Positions 1 to 9,652 of a stretch of DNA of 64,000 nucleotides are shown here, piece after piece. Origin of the DNA: Cyanophora paradoxa (Eukaryota > Glaucocystophyceae > Cyanophorales > Cyanophoraceae); NCBI GenBank assembly GCA_004431415.1, contig QPMI01000478.1:62001-126000 (forward strand). The letters are read 5' to 3'. The translations under genes were made by a program, and so were the position numbers. Each line of letters begins with the position of its first letter. Position 1 is the first letter of the stretch. The notes under the pieces are model-generated. The model was not told where the DNA came from. It was given only the letters and a program-made list of their open reading frames with translations, and did no database searches.

Positions 1-2830
1 ATCATTAATGTCGAATAGAGCGAACTGACCGGATTCTTGCTCAAGACCGCCATCAAAAGCTCGGCTCCAGACTTGGCGGCGGTCGCCTGCAAGCCATTCC
101 AAGGCGATCGGATATCGCGAAATTCGAGAAGCAGAGAGTTACGAAAGACTCACGGAAACTGCTCCGGTGCTGGCCGCAACTGGAGCAACACTGGCGAAGA
201 AGTTCACCACCGCACCAGCCGTCTGCGCGCGCGGGCAGCCGATCGCGATTTGAGGAATGCGATGCGCACGCAAACGGAATTCCCCAATTAATATTCATAA
301 CACAATCAGGGTCCGATTCATATCTATTTAAAATGTGACATCGTGACATCGAACCTCGCACCTCAGGGTCGGCCAGGTTGACTCCCGCCTTGTTCGCCTC
401 CGTTGTGACCGTCGTCATTGCTGATGCCATCGCGCTGGAGAGCTGCAGAGTGAATGCGTTAGAAATGTTAGGCGAAGAAAAGAGAAGGGTGGACTCAGGA
501 AATCCAACCAGGTTAAGCAGCGTCGAGTTCCCTGCGGCCTGCTGCAGGAGACGACGGCCGCGGCGGAGCGAGCTGCCTGAGGCGGCGTTGTACTTCGCCT
601 TGAGGCCGTGGACCAGCGCCACGATCTGCTTCATCTTCTGCTTGAAATCCAGTTTGTCGTTCTGCATCGCCTTATCTCAGTATTCACGCATTGTCGCGTG
701 TGGGATTAGTGTGTAGGCACGCGGGGATGCGACCTGCCGACCCTGGGCTCGGCGGGACGCGTGGGATCGCGAGGGATCGCTATCGCTCTGTAGTATTCTC
801 TAGAACCGTGTATCCCTATGAGTGATCTGTACCCGGACAGGCCCGGCGTACCCGTAGTAGCTATAATAAGCGGTGGCCGAGGCGTACTGACGCCGACGTC
901 GGCCCTAGCAGCACGTAGGCTGCACTAGCAACTAGCAGCACGAAGGCTGCACTATCTAGCTCCGCATGCACGATAATCATGCATGCGACACGCATTGAGC
1001 TGGCAATTGATTTGCGTACCGCAAGTATCGACGTCATCCGAGCGTTAAAGTCCGCGACGGTTGCCTGTTTGCAATAAAGGTATGCGTAACCAATATATAT
1101 AATTGAAGCGAACTGGCGTTGCGCGCGATTCGAGTGCGACACTCACCTCGAAGTCGCTCACAGCGTTTCCGGATGAAATAATTAGCGGAGTGACAGTAAC
1201 TGTGCCTGCGTTTGCGGTGGTAGATTTGCCCCCATTCGTGTTCGCGATTTCGACTGACACAATCGCCCGAATGGCACTCGACGATACCTTATCCATGATT
1301 TAGCAAGCCCGAGAAATATTAGCGAACTTTAACGATACATGTGGCATTAATATTGTCAGAGCTTACCGCGGGGAAGAAGAGTTCAAGCGGCATTGTCAGA
1401 GCTTTAGTGTAGACGGTGACGGCGCTGCTGGAGTCCGATGTGGTGTAGGAAACGGTGTACGTCAGCGTGGTCGGAGTCCAGCCCGAGCAATTGACCTGGG
1501 CCCGCAGGCTTAGGCGCCGATACTTGATGGCATAAGCTTAAGAAGGAATGCAAGCGTACCGTTGCGGGCTCGACGCCGGCCTTGACAGAAGCCGGCTCGA
1601 TCGTGCATATCCCTCCCGAAGGAGCCGCTGAACCCCGCCAATTGCAAAAACCAACGTTAACATGTACAGGAACTTAGATTGCAGATGCGGGCCTCATTCG
1701 CATTTTTAGAGCGGACCTGTCTTCTCATCGACATTTGGGGCTTCTGTGGGTGCAGGCGCCGGCAGCGGTGTTGGTGACGGCGTCGAGCTTTGTCCAGAAT
1801 GCACGTGCACATGTACATGCCATGATCCGATGATCAATATTCCAATCTACACAACGTTAACAGCGCAGTCCCTTGCGCGCACCTCGGCGCCGGCGAAGGA
1901 GTTGGGCTTGCGGTAGCGCTCGGGCTCGGGCTCGGGCTCGGGCTTGGTGTTGGCTGCACGTGCACAGCGATTAGCCGCGTGGTGAAGCATTTAATTTGCC
2001 GCATTTGGCCCAGAGCTGAAACGTAATATATCTATAATCGCCCCCGGGCCTACCACATAGTGGTATGCGCTCGTAAGCAACGGCTCGGACGGGTCCGAGT
2101 GCTCGCCAATGGCAGATACAGCCTCGGCGACGCAGCTCGTGTTTAGAAAGCTGCTGGACAGGGGCAGAGCAGCGGTTGCCGTGATCGTGAAGCTGACACT
2201 CGTCACGGATGGGTCCCCAATAGAAGTCGTGGGTATGGTGGCCGTCCCATTGCCGCTCACGTCCCCCGCGCACTTCAGGAACACGCTCGCGATTCCCGGC
2301 AGGGGCAAGAAGGTCACAGTAGCAGAGATGGACGCGAATTCCGAAGAAATGTTCGCGGAATCGATGGTCGGTTTGAGCGGAGTGCGTCCTTTGGCTGCAA
2401 AAATATTATCACGATTGCAGTACCCGAGCGTATCGATTGCAGCGGTTACGTCACTTTAACTTACGTGTGCGCGGACGCACCCATAATTTGGAACTTGAAT
2501 CCCTCTCCTCCGTTCACGTTTGAAGCTCTGCGTACGGCGATGTAATACGTTTTGCCTTTGAGAAGAGCTGCCGAAGTCATGTCGCCGAAAAACGATAATG
2601 GAGTATAGTAGTTTGACCATGAGGCCACTGCAGCGAAAGACGAAATATCATTAATATTTAATACATTTTATTATTTTATTGTGCGCGGTACTGAAGTGCG
2701 TGCCTCTCGGCGCCACGGTCCAGCTGTCAGTTGAGAGCACGTAGCCAGAGCATTCGACAGGTCCGAGAATGTACACCGGATTGAAGCGGAACTGTCCAAC
2801 TCTCCAGCGGACAATTGCAAGCCTATATAT
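1..2830 (-). other. 3' part of a split host multi-exon gene
   Basis: Several open minus-strand segments flanked by plausible GT-AG borders look like exons of one gene that continues from 54.66-58.42 kb on the other side of the virus. Examples are about 2700-2815 (reads FNPVYILGPVECSG), about 2480-2630 (GKTYYIAVRRASN), 1991-2317 (TATIPTTSIGDPSVTSVSF), about 1080-1296 and about 367-660 (LRRGRRLLQQAAGNSTLLN). The recurring TYYIA/TYYVA segment followed by a beta-rich stretch is also seen in exons at 55.1 and 56.8 kb, so this is a repeat protein, perhaps with PPC-like secreted beta-sandwich units. Exact exon ends are not resolved. Compared with the virus it is less GC-rich and has longer introns. 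A run of GGGCTC units lies at about 1918-1950. Function unknown. Confidence 0.45.
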
Positions 2831-3186
2831 GAGGGCCATCAATGGGCCAAACGCGAAAAGTCAACTCCGAGAGCTCGAGACTCGGAAGTGACGCTTGGAT
2901 TGCGGAGGTTCTTATAACCGCCGCAACAGCTGTGGGGGTACCCCCTCCGAGGCTGGCGATCGCGGCGATCACGACCCTGGCGATCGCGATTTTCTCCCGA
3001 TCGCGACCCTTTTCGATCGCGATTTCGAGATCGGGGACATTAATGCGATCGCGAGAAAGGAAAAATCGGAAAAGGCCGAAAAGTGCCGTTTTCACGCGTG
3101 AAATCGATCGAAAACGAGGGTTCGAATCCCGGGCCCGGATTTGGACTTGGTCAGAATCTCGAGTCAAAATGGGAGAAAAATGTGAC

Positions 3187-3249
3187 CTGGGACTTGGGAC
3201 TTGGGACTTGGGACTTGGGACTTGGGACTTGGGACTTGGGACTTGGGAA
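3187..3249 (+). repeat. ACTTGGG tandem array 1
   Basis: About nine head-to-tail copies of a 7-base unit (GGGACTT) end in GGGAAGAGTTAGA. The array sits about 35 bases upstream of the promoter motif of the first viral gene. Two further arrays occur at 5252-5327 (same orientation) and 5752-5813 (inverted), each followed by the same AGAGTT-containing flank, so array and flank behave as one dispersed cassette. Confidence 0.9.
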
Positions 3250-3282
3250 GAGTTAGAATCAGAGTCTGGACTCAAAAGCGGG

Positions 3283-3299
3283 GAAATTTTCGGACGGGG
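3283..3299 (+). promoter_or_regulatory. Viral promoter-like motif before 3306
   Basis: GGGAAATTTTCGGACGG is an A/T-rich core followed by TTTTCNGA, ending 7 bases before the ATG. It is the leftmost copy of the motif found before most viral genes and helps set the left limit of the virus. Confidence 0.55.
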
Positions 3300-3305
3300 A
3301 GAAAA

Positions 3306-3776
3306 ATGTCAGGCAATCTCTATTACGATTTCCCCTTTGAGTTGCATATGGCATTCGAGAGGCTGCGCGAGTTCTGGCGTTGGCACCTCACAGGACATGA
3401 CATTCCCGACATAACACCAGAGCCCAACACACAGGGCGTGCTTGAAGTCATCCGTCAATATCCGCGTCGATTCAATGAATGGATCGAGTTCCACGCAACG
3501 AACCGTTTCCAGAGTCTCCCCGAGGCCATACGCGAAAATTTCGTGAGGCTGGTGGGACCAGGCTACGACAACCCTAACAATCATAGACCACGCCCAGCTG
3601 GCGTGACGCGCGAAGCTCGAGAAGACCGTAGACTTTTCCGCAGGGAATTGAGAGAGGATAGACGGAGGCTTTCAATGGGGCTCCCGCAGATTGTGAGGGG
3701 GTACAGCCCGGATTACGAGACTTACCAAGAATTGTACGGCTTCGAAAATCCCCTTGAGAGGGTACTACCAGGGTGA
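3306..3776 (+). CDS. Left-end paralogue of the 53-54 kb proteins
   Basis: 156 residues, function unknown. The start is the ATG after the promoter-like motif; the frame stays open further upstream only because it runs through the ACTTGGG array. The pattern is an aromatic, mostly helical N-terminus (residues 10-35, ERLREFWRW), then LPEAIRENFVRLVGPG at about 80-95, then a basic tail. The proteins at 52971-53675 and 53714-54567 show the same order: F..RV..L..WIRD.F, then LP....(R)I..F...G. The LP...I..(F/L) block resembles the core of F-box-like helices, but that is only a resemblance. The family therefore occupies both ends of the virus, as terminal multigene families often do. Confidence 0.65.
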   Translation: MSGNLYYDFPFELHMAFERLREFWRWHLTGHDIPDITPEPNTQGVLEVIRQYPRRFNEWIEFHATNRFQSLPEAIRENFVRLVGPGYDNPNNHRPRPAGVTREAREDRRLFRRELREDRRRLSMGLPQIVRGYSPDYETYQELYGFENPLERVLPG

Positions 3777-4114
3777 GGGGCCAGGGGGCCCCCTGAGGGT
3801 GTACCCCCCATCCGAGACTCGACCTTCGGCGGACGCACTCGGGCAATTTCCGTCAGGCCGGCTCCTTTTTCTGTCTTCGGTCCAACGCTAAATTTGGCTT
3901 TTTTCAGGCCAGTTGGCAACGTTTTCCGTTGCGAACTAGCCCAGGAAAAAATTCGCCCACAAAACCGCGGTCCGCCGCCATTTTGCCTCACTCTTGAAAC
4001 GGGTTCGCCGCCTTCTCTCAGCCCAAGGAAACCCTGCCTCTCCGAATTTTCACAAGTCCGCTCTCTCAGTCACCTCACGTTTTGCCTTTGCTGAACTCTT
4101 TTCCCTTTGCGCAG
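3777..4114 (+). other. Intergenic region, no gene seen
   Basis: No supported reading frame. It contains a promoter-like AATTTTCACAAGTCC at about 4044-4059 and ends in a pyrimidine-rich stretch plus GCGCAG directly before the ATG at 4115. That looks like a 3' splice site, so a short spliced leader exon for the next gene is possible. Confidence 0.4.
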
Positions 4115-5179
4115 ATGTCGACTCCCGCTGAGCTTGCCGAGGACCTCGCCACTGTCCAAGCGACGTGGGCTAACTCCCGCGTTGGGGCTACCCCTGAGAT
4201 GGATCAACGCGCCAAGGCTCTGGGGTACATGTACGACTACTACATCGACATACACGGCTACCCCCGCGTCAACCTTTGTCTCACGCCTGCCCACGCGGCC
4301 AAGCTCAAGCGAGCCAAGGCCAAGCAACCCAAGCCCGAGCCCCCCGTCGACGTGCCCCCCGTCCCCGGCTGGGTCAAGACTCCCACTGGCTGGGGCGACC
4401 CCAAGCTTTTCGCCGAGTCTGCCGCCGAGACGCTCGCCTGGGCCTATCCCCCTCAAGTCTTCACGAATTTCCCCCCTCCGTCATCGTCGTCATCTGCCCC
4501 TCAGCCCGTCGCCGAGCCCGCCCCCGAGCCCGCCGATGACGCCAAGTCCGAGGCCTCTGACGCCGAGTCTGACATCAACGACTTCATCGACTTTGACGTG
4601 CCGATTCCATACGACTCTGAGTCGTCTTCTGACTCTGAAGGCGACAACGAAAACCCGACTCGCAAGCGCCGCATTATCAAGACCAAGTCAATCGTCAAGA
4701 AGAAGTTCATGGAGACTACGTCATTCACCGACAACTCCGAGCGCGTCAAGGACCCCGCCAAGGAAAACGCCAAGGACTTGAAGCTCGGCGCTGGCATTGC
4801 CCGTTCTCGCGTGACGTCACACTACAGCGAGCGCCTGACTCAGCACGTCAAGACCATTGAGAAGCGCGTCCTCTGCAACGAGCTTCGCAAGGAGTTGGAG
4901 CGCAAGCGGCGCCACGAGCGGATTCGCCAGCGCGAGATGCACAAGGCCCGCGTCGCCGAGCGCAAGCAGAAGGAGGCAGCCGAGCTCAAGGCGCGCATCG
5001 AGGCTCAGCGGCAGCGCGAGGCAGAGGCGGCAGCGGCCTTGGCGGCGCAGCGCGAGCAGGAGCGGCAGGACTTAGTGCAGGCAGCGCAGGCCCTTCCCCG
5101 CATTCCCCTTAAGTCGGCGCCCGAGGCCCCGATTGACTTGGTTTCCGATGACGATGACTCTGACTTTGAGATGCTGTAA
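4115..5179 (+). CDS. Acidic/coiled-coil protein, unknown function
   Basis: 354 residues from ATG 4115; an in-frame TTG 33 bases upstream is not a convincing start. Residues about 80-130 are Pro/Ala-rich. Residues about 145-180 are strongly acidic (runs of S, D and E) and followed by a basic cluster (TRKRRIIKTK), which could be a nuclear localisation signal. Residues about 255-330 form a charged alpha-helix rich in R, E, Q and A, typical of a coiled coil. The C-terminus is acidic again (DLVSDDDDSDFEML). No enzymatic motif is visible. The composition suggests a nucleic-acid or chromatin-associated or scaffold protein, but that is inference only. Confidence 0.7.
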   Translation: MSTPAELAEDLATVQATWANSRVGATPEMDQRAKALGYMYDYYIDIHGYPRVNLCLTPAHAAKLKRAKAKQPKPEPPVDVPPVPGWVKTPTGWGDPKLFAESAAETLAWAYPPQVFTNFPPPSSSSSAPQPVAEPAPEPADDAKSEASDAESDINDFIDFDVPIPYDSESSSDSEGDNENPTRKRRIIKTKSIVKKKFMETTSFTDNSERVKDPAKENAKDLKLGAGIARSRVTSHYSERLTQHVKTIEKRVLCNELRKELERKRRHERIRQREMHKARVAERKQKEAAELKARIEAQRQREAEAAAALAAQREQERQDLVQAAQALPRIPLKSAPEAPIDLVSDDDDSDFEML

Positions 5180-5251
5180 ATAGTATTGCGTCATTCCATT
5201 GTACATACTTGTAAAAATTGGCCGACTATTCAGTTATGACTTGGCGCGATC

Positions 5252-5327
5252 CTGGGACTTGGGACTTGGGACTTGGGACTTGGGACTTGGGATTTGGGAC
5301 TTGGGACTTGGGACTTGGGACTTGGGA
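5252..5327 (+). repeat. ACTTGGG tandem array 2
   Basis: About eleven 7-base units with one variant (GGGATTT), followed by GAAGAGTTAGACTCAGGGTC. Same orientation and flank as array 1. Confidence 0.9.
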
Positions 5328-5751
5328 AGAGTTAGACTCAGGGTCTGGGCCCAGACTTTCTCTGGATCTGAGAGTTTGCTGCACCAAGTCCCTAACCACC
5401 GGGCAGACTTAGAAAGGGGTACGGAATTCTGGATACGACGTTTCTGGTGACATTCCAGGTGAGATTTCAAGCGAGGTAGAGTCTGAACTGTCGTACGACT
5501 TGTAGCATGATACTGGACATGAAAGCTCACGAGAGTATGCAACCGAAAAAGGATGTGAAGAGGGGTAGGAGTATTCGTGCGAGATGTCGAGAGAAGGAGG
5601 GTACGAGATGGGATACGAGTAAAAAAGACTACGAGTAAAAAAGAGTACGAGGGTTGGTAGGAGTAAAAAAGTCGGTAGAAAAACTCACCTGACTTGTCTG
5701 ACAAATTTCTGATCCTGGAGAAAGTCTGGGCCGGGACCTGGGTTTCAACTC

Positions 5752-5813
5752 TTCCCAAGTCCCAAGTCCCAAGTCCCAAGTCCCAAGTCCCAAGTCCCAA
5801 GTCCCAAGTCCCA
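5752..5813 (-). repeat. ACTTGGG tandem array 3 (inverted)
   Basis: About nine units read as CCCAAGT on the plus strand. With array 2 it forms a large imperfect inverted repeat about 425 bases apart. It ends just before the promoter motif of the HNH gene at 5837. Confidence 0.9.
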
Positions 5814-5836
5814 GGTTTTTCTGAACCTAGGGCAAA

Positions 5837-6202
5837 ATGGCCCTGCTCCGGTGCACCGACTCGCAAGACGTCGCCTACAACGTCCTGGTCAACTCGGACG
5901 TACCCCCGAGTGCCTTGGAGTTTCCCTGGAGAGTGGACAGGGACAGGGTGAGCAAGACGTTTGGAGGGCGCAAGCACTACCTCTCCCAACTGATCCTCGG
6001 GAAGTCGCCACGTGGACGTTACGTGGAACACATCAACGGCAACCCGCTGGACTACAGGAGGGAGAACCTACGCTGGGCATCAATGTCGGAGATTCGCAAG
6101 AAGAGGAGGGGGTACGCCAATTTACAGGAGAAGAGCGAGGAAATTGCGGAGATGATGGAGGCGGCACAGGCGCTAATGCAGCTTAGCCAGTCTAGATGCT
6201 AG
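5837..6202 (+). CDS. HNH endonuclease (homing-type)
   Basis: 121 residues. The central block YVEHINGNPLDYRRENLRWA (about residues 75-94) is the core of the HNH_3-type nuclease fold: a His followed by NG-x-x-x-D and N-L-R, which bind the metal and position the scissile phosphate in characterised relatives. The N-terminal part contains a YLSQLI-type helix before the nuclease, as in free-standing phage and algal-virus HNH proteins. The promoter-like GGTTTTTCTGAACC lies about 12 bases before the ATG. Its 3' end overlaps the convergent gene at 6192 by 11 bases. Such genes normally spread themselves by cutting cognate sites and need not serve the virus. Confidence 0.8.
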   Translation: MALLRCTDSQDVAYNVLVNSDVPPSALEFPWRVDRDRVSKTFGGRKHYLSQLILGKSPRGRYVEHINGNPLDYRRENLRWASMSEIRKKRRGYANLQEKSEEIAEMMEAAQALMQLSQSRC

Positions 6203-6974
6203 TGGTGTGAATCTTAGTGTCGTACTCACGGTCGATCGTGCTCCAGGCTACGTAGTTTGTAGCCGTGCCGTTTGCAGGGTTGGTGGTGGCGGTGGTGTAG
6301 TCGGCCTCCGCTTCTATCAGCTCGGCCATGAGGGTAGAGCCCACGACCATTCCAGAGGTAGGCATACCCGCAATGTTGTTGTACAATTTGAAAGTGAATT
6401 TCGTGAAGAGAAGCCGGGGCCAGACCTGGGTACGGGGATTCGAGGAATCGTAGGAAAACGAGGTACCCGAGACTCCGCCCGTGGTGGCATTCGTCATCAT
6501 CTCCTTTGCGGTCATCTTCCAGAGGTTGTACATCTCAAAGGGGACGGCCTGTGTAGTTTTGCGCGTGCTATCGATGGCAGCACCGTCGATGTGAGTCTTG
6601 GAGCCGCCATTAAATGTGCGGGTGAGGGCGGTGTTCGCAGTGAACTTGAGCTCGAGCACGCGAATCGCGGGCCGATCGGGTACGGAGGGCTCTATCTTTT
6701 TAAGGAGGCCGGAAAGCCAGAGGGCCTCGGCCTCGTCCGCGCTCACGCCCGAGTCGATGTCAAAGTACACGTACACGGAGCAGGAGGCGGGATTCTCGAA
6801 GTCGTTGGAGGTGATGCGCAGCATGACTGGATTCTGGATTTTCACGGTCAGCATGGAGGCGTAGTTGCCGTCCCAGACCACGGAATCCGTCCCAGCGTTG
6901 GCCGCTACGGTGTCGCCGTAGAAATCGGGGGTAGGCAGCACGGTCTTCACGATGGTGGCCGAGGTGGTCGGCAT
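6192..6974 (-). CDS. Virion-type protein, paralogue of the next gene
   Basis: 260 residues, unrecognised family. The start is the ATG at 6974, 15-20 bases after TAATCTTTCTCA; a longer frame upstream lies inside the next gene and is rejected. Predominantly beta-rich. Blocks shared with the protein at 6998-7678 occur in the same order: VKIQNPVMLRI / VFLQNPVVIQV; a YVYFD / YQLFFD strand followed by an acidic helix and SGLLKK / SGLVKK; VLELKF / CLEVKF; LFTKF; then a C-terminal SYR/DY segment. Tandem duplication is the simplest explanation. Position beside fibre genes suggests a capsid-surface or vertex component, but no function is shown. Confidence 0.75.
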   Translation of the reverse strand: MPTTSATIVKTVLPTPDFYGDTVAANAGTDSVVWDGNYASMLTVKIQNPVMLRITSNDFENPASCSVYVYFDIDSGVSADEAEALWLSGLLKKIEPSVPDRPAIRVLELKFTANTALTRTFNGGSKTHIDGAAIDSTRKTTQAVPFEMYNLWKMTAKEMMTNATTGGVSGTSFSYDSSNPRTQVWPRLLFTKFTFKLYNNIAGMPTSGMVVGSTLMAELIEAEADYTTATTNPANGTATNYVAWSTIDREYDTKIHTTSI

Positions 6975-6997
6975 TTTGCGATCTCGAATGAGAAAGA

Positions 6998-7678
6998 TTA
7001 TCCGTAGAAGAGGGCGATGTCGTTGCCGATGCCCGAGATGCGGGCCGCGGGCTGCACGGCGTCGGAGCCGGTGGTGTGCCTGTAGGAAATCGAGCACTCG
7101 CGCAGCTCCGCGCAGAGGCTGGCGCCCGTGCTGAAATGGGGCTGGTCTGCGGCGTACGTGAGGGGGAAGACCTGGAACTTGAAGAAGGTGAAGGGAAAGC
7201 GGGGTAGCCCGGAAGCGCGCGGGTTGCCGCCCGTGTAGAGGGCCCCCAGGGTCGCGGGGCTCGGGTTGAACTTCGTGAAGAGCACGTCACCCTTGAGCGT
7301 ACCCCGCGCAGTAAACGCACCCGTACCCGGCAGGTCGGTACCCGTGTACTGGTTCACGGTGGGGCCGTACCCCGTCTCCCTGAACTTGACCTCGAGACAG
7401 CGCAGGACGTTGGCCGTGGCCGTGGCAGGCGCCACCTTTTTCACGAGGCCGGATTCGTGCAGCAGCTCGATTACCTCTGCGCTGAGGCTGGAAGGGTCGA
7501 AGAAGAGCTGATAGGAGTAAATCTTGGGCGTGGCGTAGGCGTTCTGAACGACCTGAATCACCACAGGATTTTGCAGAAAGACGTCGACGTAACTGCCGGA
7601 GGGGATTCGCGCGAAATCCTTGGTGTTGTTGCCAACGTCAAGTGAGCCGCTGAGGGTCTGGTACCAGTTGGAAGTCAT
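6998..7678 (-). CDS. Virion-type protein, paralogue of 6192-6974
   Basis: 226 residues, start ATG 7678. Carries the same block order as its downstream neighbour (QNPVVIQV, LFFDPSSLSAEV, SGLVKK, LEVKF, LFTKF), which supports a tandem duplication about 23 bases apart. Divergent from the fibre gene at 7718; both promoters lie in the 39-base gap, where GATATTTTTTCGG serves the plus gene. No catalytic motif is visible; a beta-sandwich structural role is plausible. Confidence 0.75.
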   Translation of the reverse strand: MTSNWYQTLSGSLDVGNNTKDFARIPSGSYVDVFLQNPVVIQVVQNAYATPKIYSYQLFFDPSSLSAEVIELLHESGLVKKVAPATATANVLRCLEVKFRETGYGPTVNQYTGTDLPGTGAFTARGTLKGDVLFTKFNPSPATLGALYTGGNPRASGLPRFPFTFFKFQVFPLTYAADQPHFSTGASLCAELRECSISYRHTTGSDAVQPAARISGIGNDIALFYG

Positions 7679-7717
7679 TTACCCCGGCGCAGATATTTTT
7701 TCGGATCGTAGAGGAAA

Positions 7718-9649
7718 ATGCCCCGCTTCGTATTCGTGAAGAAACAGGTGGTGCAGGCCCCACAGTACGGCGTGGAGCCAATTTCGCTGACTGTGGGCAG
7801 GCCCCAGATCCGATCGGGCGCTGTGCTTGACAATGGAGGCGGCACATATGGGTTTCGATTGAACTGGAACGCGGTCACTGACGCAGTCAAGTACAAGGTT
7901 TACAGAGGGACAAACGTTGACGGGCCGTGGACACTGGTGACCACGGTGAACGCACCCACGGGCACGTACACTGACTCGCCCTTTAACTTGGGCGATGTCC
8001 GAATCTACCGAGTGGCGGCCGTGCGCGAGCAGAGCGGCAGCAGCACCGGCTCGGATGGTAAAGCCCCGCCTACCACCTACGCGCAAACCCTTCTCTACAC
8101 GCACGAGGGCGCCATGAGCAATTACATTTTCTTCCAAGGCATCCGGCCCTTTACTCCCCCAGTCGAAGCCTACACCACGCTCACGACCGCCGCGGCCCAG
8201 ACCTACGGCGATTTTATCGCAGGGGGCGGCCCTGCGTCTGCGGGCTTCCCGAAGCCCACCTTTGTTGTCACAATCAACTGGGTGGCCATGGAGGGCGCGG
8301 ACTCGATTCGCATTTACAGAGATGGTACCCCCATCGGATTCGCGAGCAGCGGACTATCTACCTCGTACATTGACGATAGCACTGCCCTCGCATGGGGTAC
8401 GGAATACTCCTACCAGGTGGCCGGCATCGTGGGCGGGGTCGAATACGAAAAGTCCGATCCACTCCCGGTCTGGACGATGCCGAACGCACCCACGAACGTG
8501 ACGGCGACCGCACCCAACGATCAGCAGCAGCCCGTCAGCCTCAACTGGAGTGCTTCCACGGGAGCAACGGGGTACAAGATTTACAGAGACGGGGCCTACC
8601 TCGCAGACTCCGCGACCAACTCATACAGCGACGCGACCACGGTCTGGGGTACGGGGTACGAGTACCAGGTCTCCGCGACGAACTCGGGAGGGGAGGGGCC
8701 GAAGAGCGTGACCATCAGCGTCACCACAGATCCGGCGGCACCGGCCTCAATCTCCACTTCACAGCCCTCGTCGGATACTCCCAGCGTTGCCATCACCTGG
8801 ACACCCCCTGCAATTGGCGCGGCCACCTCCTACAACGTCTACAGAGGGGGCATGGAAATTGGACACAATGTTACGAGCCCATACACGGACACCACTGCGG
8901 CGTCGTTTGTGGTTAACACATACTACGTTAAGGCTGTCAATATTGTGGGCGAGGAGGGCCCGACATCGAACTCATCGGCTATCACTCCCACGTCCGCCTC
9001 AGCCCCGCCGGTGGCATCGGGGCTGGTTTTGATGCTGGACGCTTCGGATGCCACGACATTTACATTGTCAAGTTCCAATGTCGTCCAATGGCGGGACAAG
9101 AGCCCCAATGGCAACCATTTCGGTCAAGTGGCTGGTCACGGGCCCCCTACGCGCACCCTTACTCGCAACGGGCGCTCTGTTGTTTCCTTCGATGGTACCC
9201 AGCTGCTGGTCCCGACAGCTGACGTTGGGCCATTTAACACCTCTGGTGGGACGTTCATCGTGGTAACAAAACCTACGGGCCCAAATGGGGGTGCGTATAA
9301 GACCCTGTATGATTCCTCCACAGCCGTTCCAATGCTGTGGTACCGCCCTGATACCAGACTCGAGCTCGATACCAGCACGACGGCTATCTCATCGACCTCA
9401 TTCCTGAACACATGGCTGTATTCTTTCCACTCGGTGGGCAGCACGAGCGCCTGGTATTTGCAAGGCACTTACCGATCTGCCTCTGCCGTCCCTTCAAATA
9501 CAAGAATGACATTCTGGCACCGTGGCTATGATATCAATACTCGTTACGTAGGCGATATGGCTGAGCTGCTCATCTACGATCGACCACTTACATCATCGGA
9601 GCGTGACCTAATCTTTAGCTACATTCGATACAAATGGGGGTTCTCGTAA
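7718..9649 (+). CDS. FN3-repeat/LamG-like fibre or adhesin
   Basis: 643 residues. Four fibronectin type III-like repeats are marked by the recurring W...(T/G)A..Y.(V/I)YR.G pattern: about residues 20-115 (VKYKVYRG), 165-255 (DSIRIYRDG), 258-340 (TGYKIYRDG) and 345-425 (TSYNVYRGG). The remaining C-terminal about 210 residues match a concanavalin A-like/LamG fold: LVLMLDASD, VVQWRDKSPNGNH, VVSFDG, then MAELLIYDRPLTSSE, typical of such domains in secreted and phage proteins. There is no signal peptide or membrane segment. Most likely a surface fibre binding glycans or the host cell coat; the domains are well known, the role here is inference. Confidence 0.85.
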   Translation: MPRFVFVKKQVVQAPQYGVEPISLTVGRPQIRSGAVLDNGGGTYGFRLNWNAVTDAVKYKVYRGTNVDGPWTLVTTVNAPTGTYTDSPFNLGDVRIYRVAAVREQSGSSTGSDGKAPPTTYAQTLLYTHEGAMSNYIFFQGIRPFTPPVEAYTTLTTAAAQTYGDFIAGGGPASAGFPKPTFVVTINWVAMEGADSIRIYRDGTPIGFASSGLSTSYIDDSTALAWGTEYSYQVAGIVGGVEYEKSDPLPVWTMPNAPTNVTATAPNDQQQPVSLNWSASTGATGYKIYRDGAYLADSATNSYSDATTVWGTGYEYQVSATNSGGEGPKSVTISVTTDPAAPASISTSQPSSDTPSVAITWTPPAIGAATSYNVYRGGMEIGHNVTSPYTDTTAASFVVNTYYVKAVNIVGEEGPTSNSSAITPTSASAPPVASGLVLMLDASDATTFTLSSSNVVQWRDKSPNGNHFGQVAGHGPPTRTLTRNGRSVVSFDGTQLLVPTADVGPFNTSGGTFIVVTKPTGPNGGAYKTLYDSSTAVPMLWYRPDTRLELDTSTTAISSTSFLNTWLYSFHSVGSTSAWYLQGTYRSASAVPSNTRMTFWHRGYDINTRYVGDMAELLIYDRPLTSSERDLIFSYIRYKWGFS

Positions 9650-9652
9650 TCG

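Larger units (their letters stand above)
5180..5836. other. Non-coding spacer with inverted repeat cassettes
   Basis: Holds arrays 2 and 3 (5252-5327 and 5752-5813) facing each other. Their inner flanks also match in inverted orientation (AGAGTTAGACTC...GGGCCCAGACTTTCTC against its reverse complement at about 5705-5750). Between them, about 5570-5680, is a purine-rich stretch with the repeated unit TACGAGTAAAAAAG. A long minus-strand frame crosses this region, but it only reads repeat codons. Confidence 0.7.

Noticed and set aside
3187-5813. ACTTGGG arrays as cellular telomere repeats
   Set aside because: The unit differs from TTTAGGG or TTAGGG types, arrays are short, internal and in both orientations.
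5234-6031. Long minus-strand open frame opposite the HNH gene
   Set aside because: It reads the 7-base arrays as GTWDLGL/KSQVPSP repeats and lies antisense to a recognisable HNH gene; no start context.
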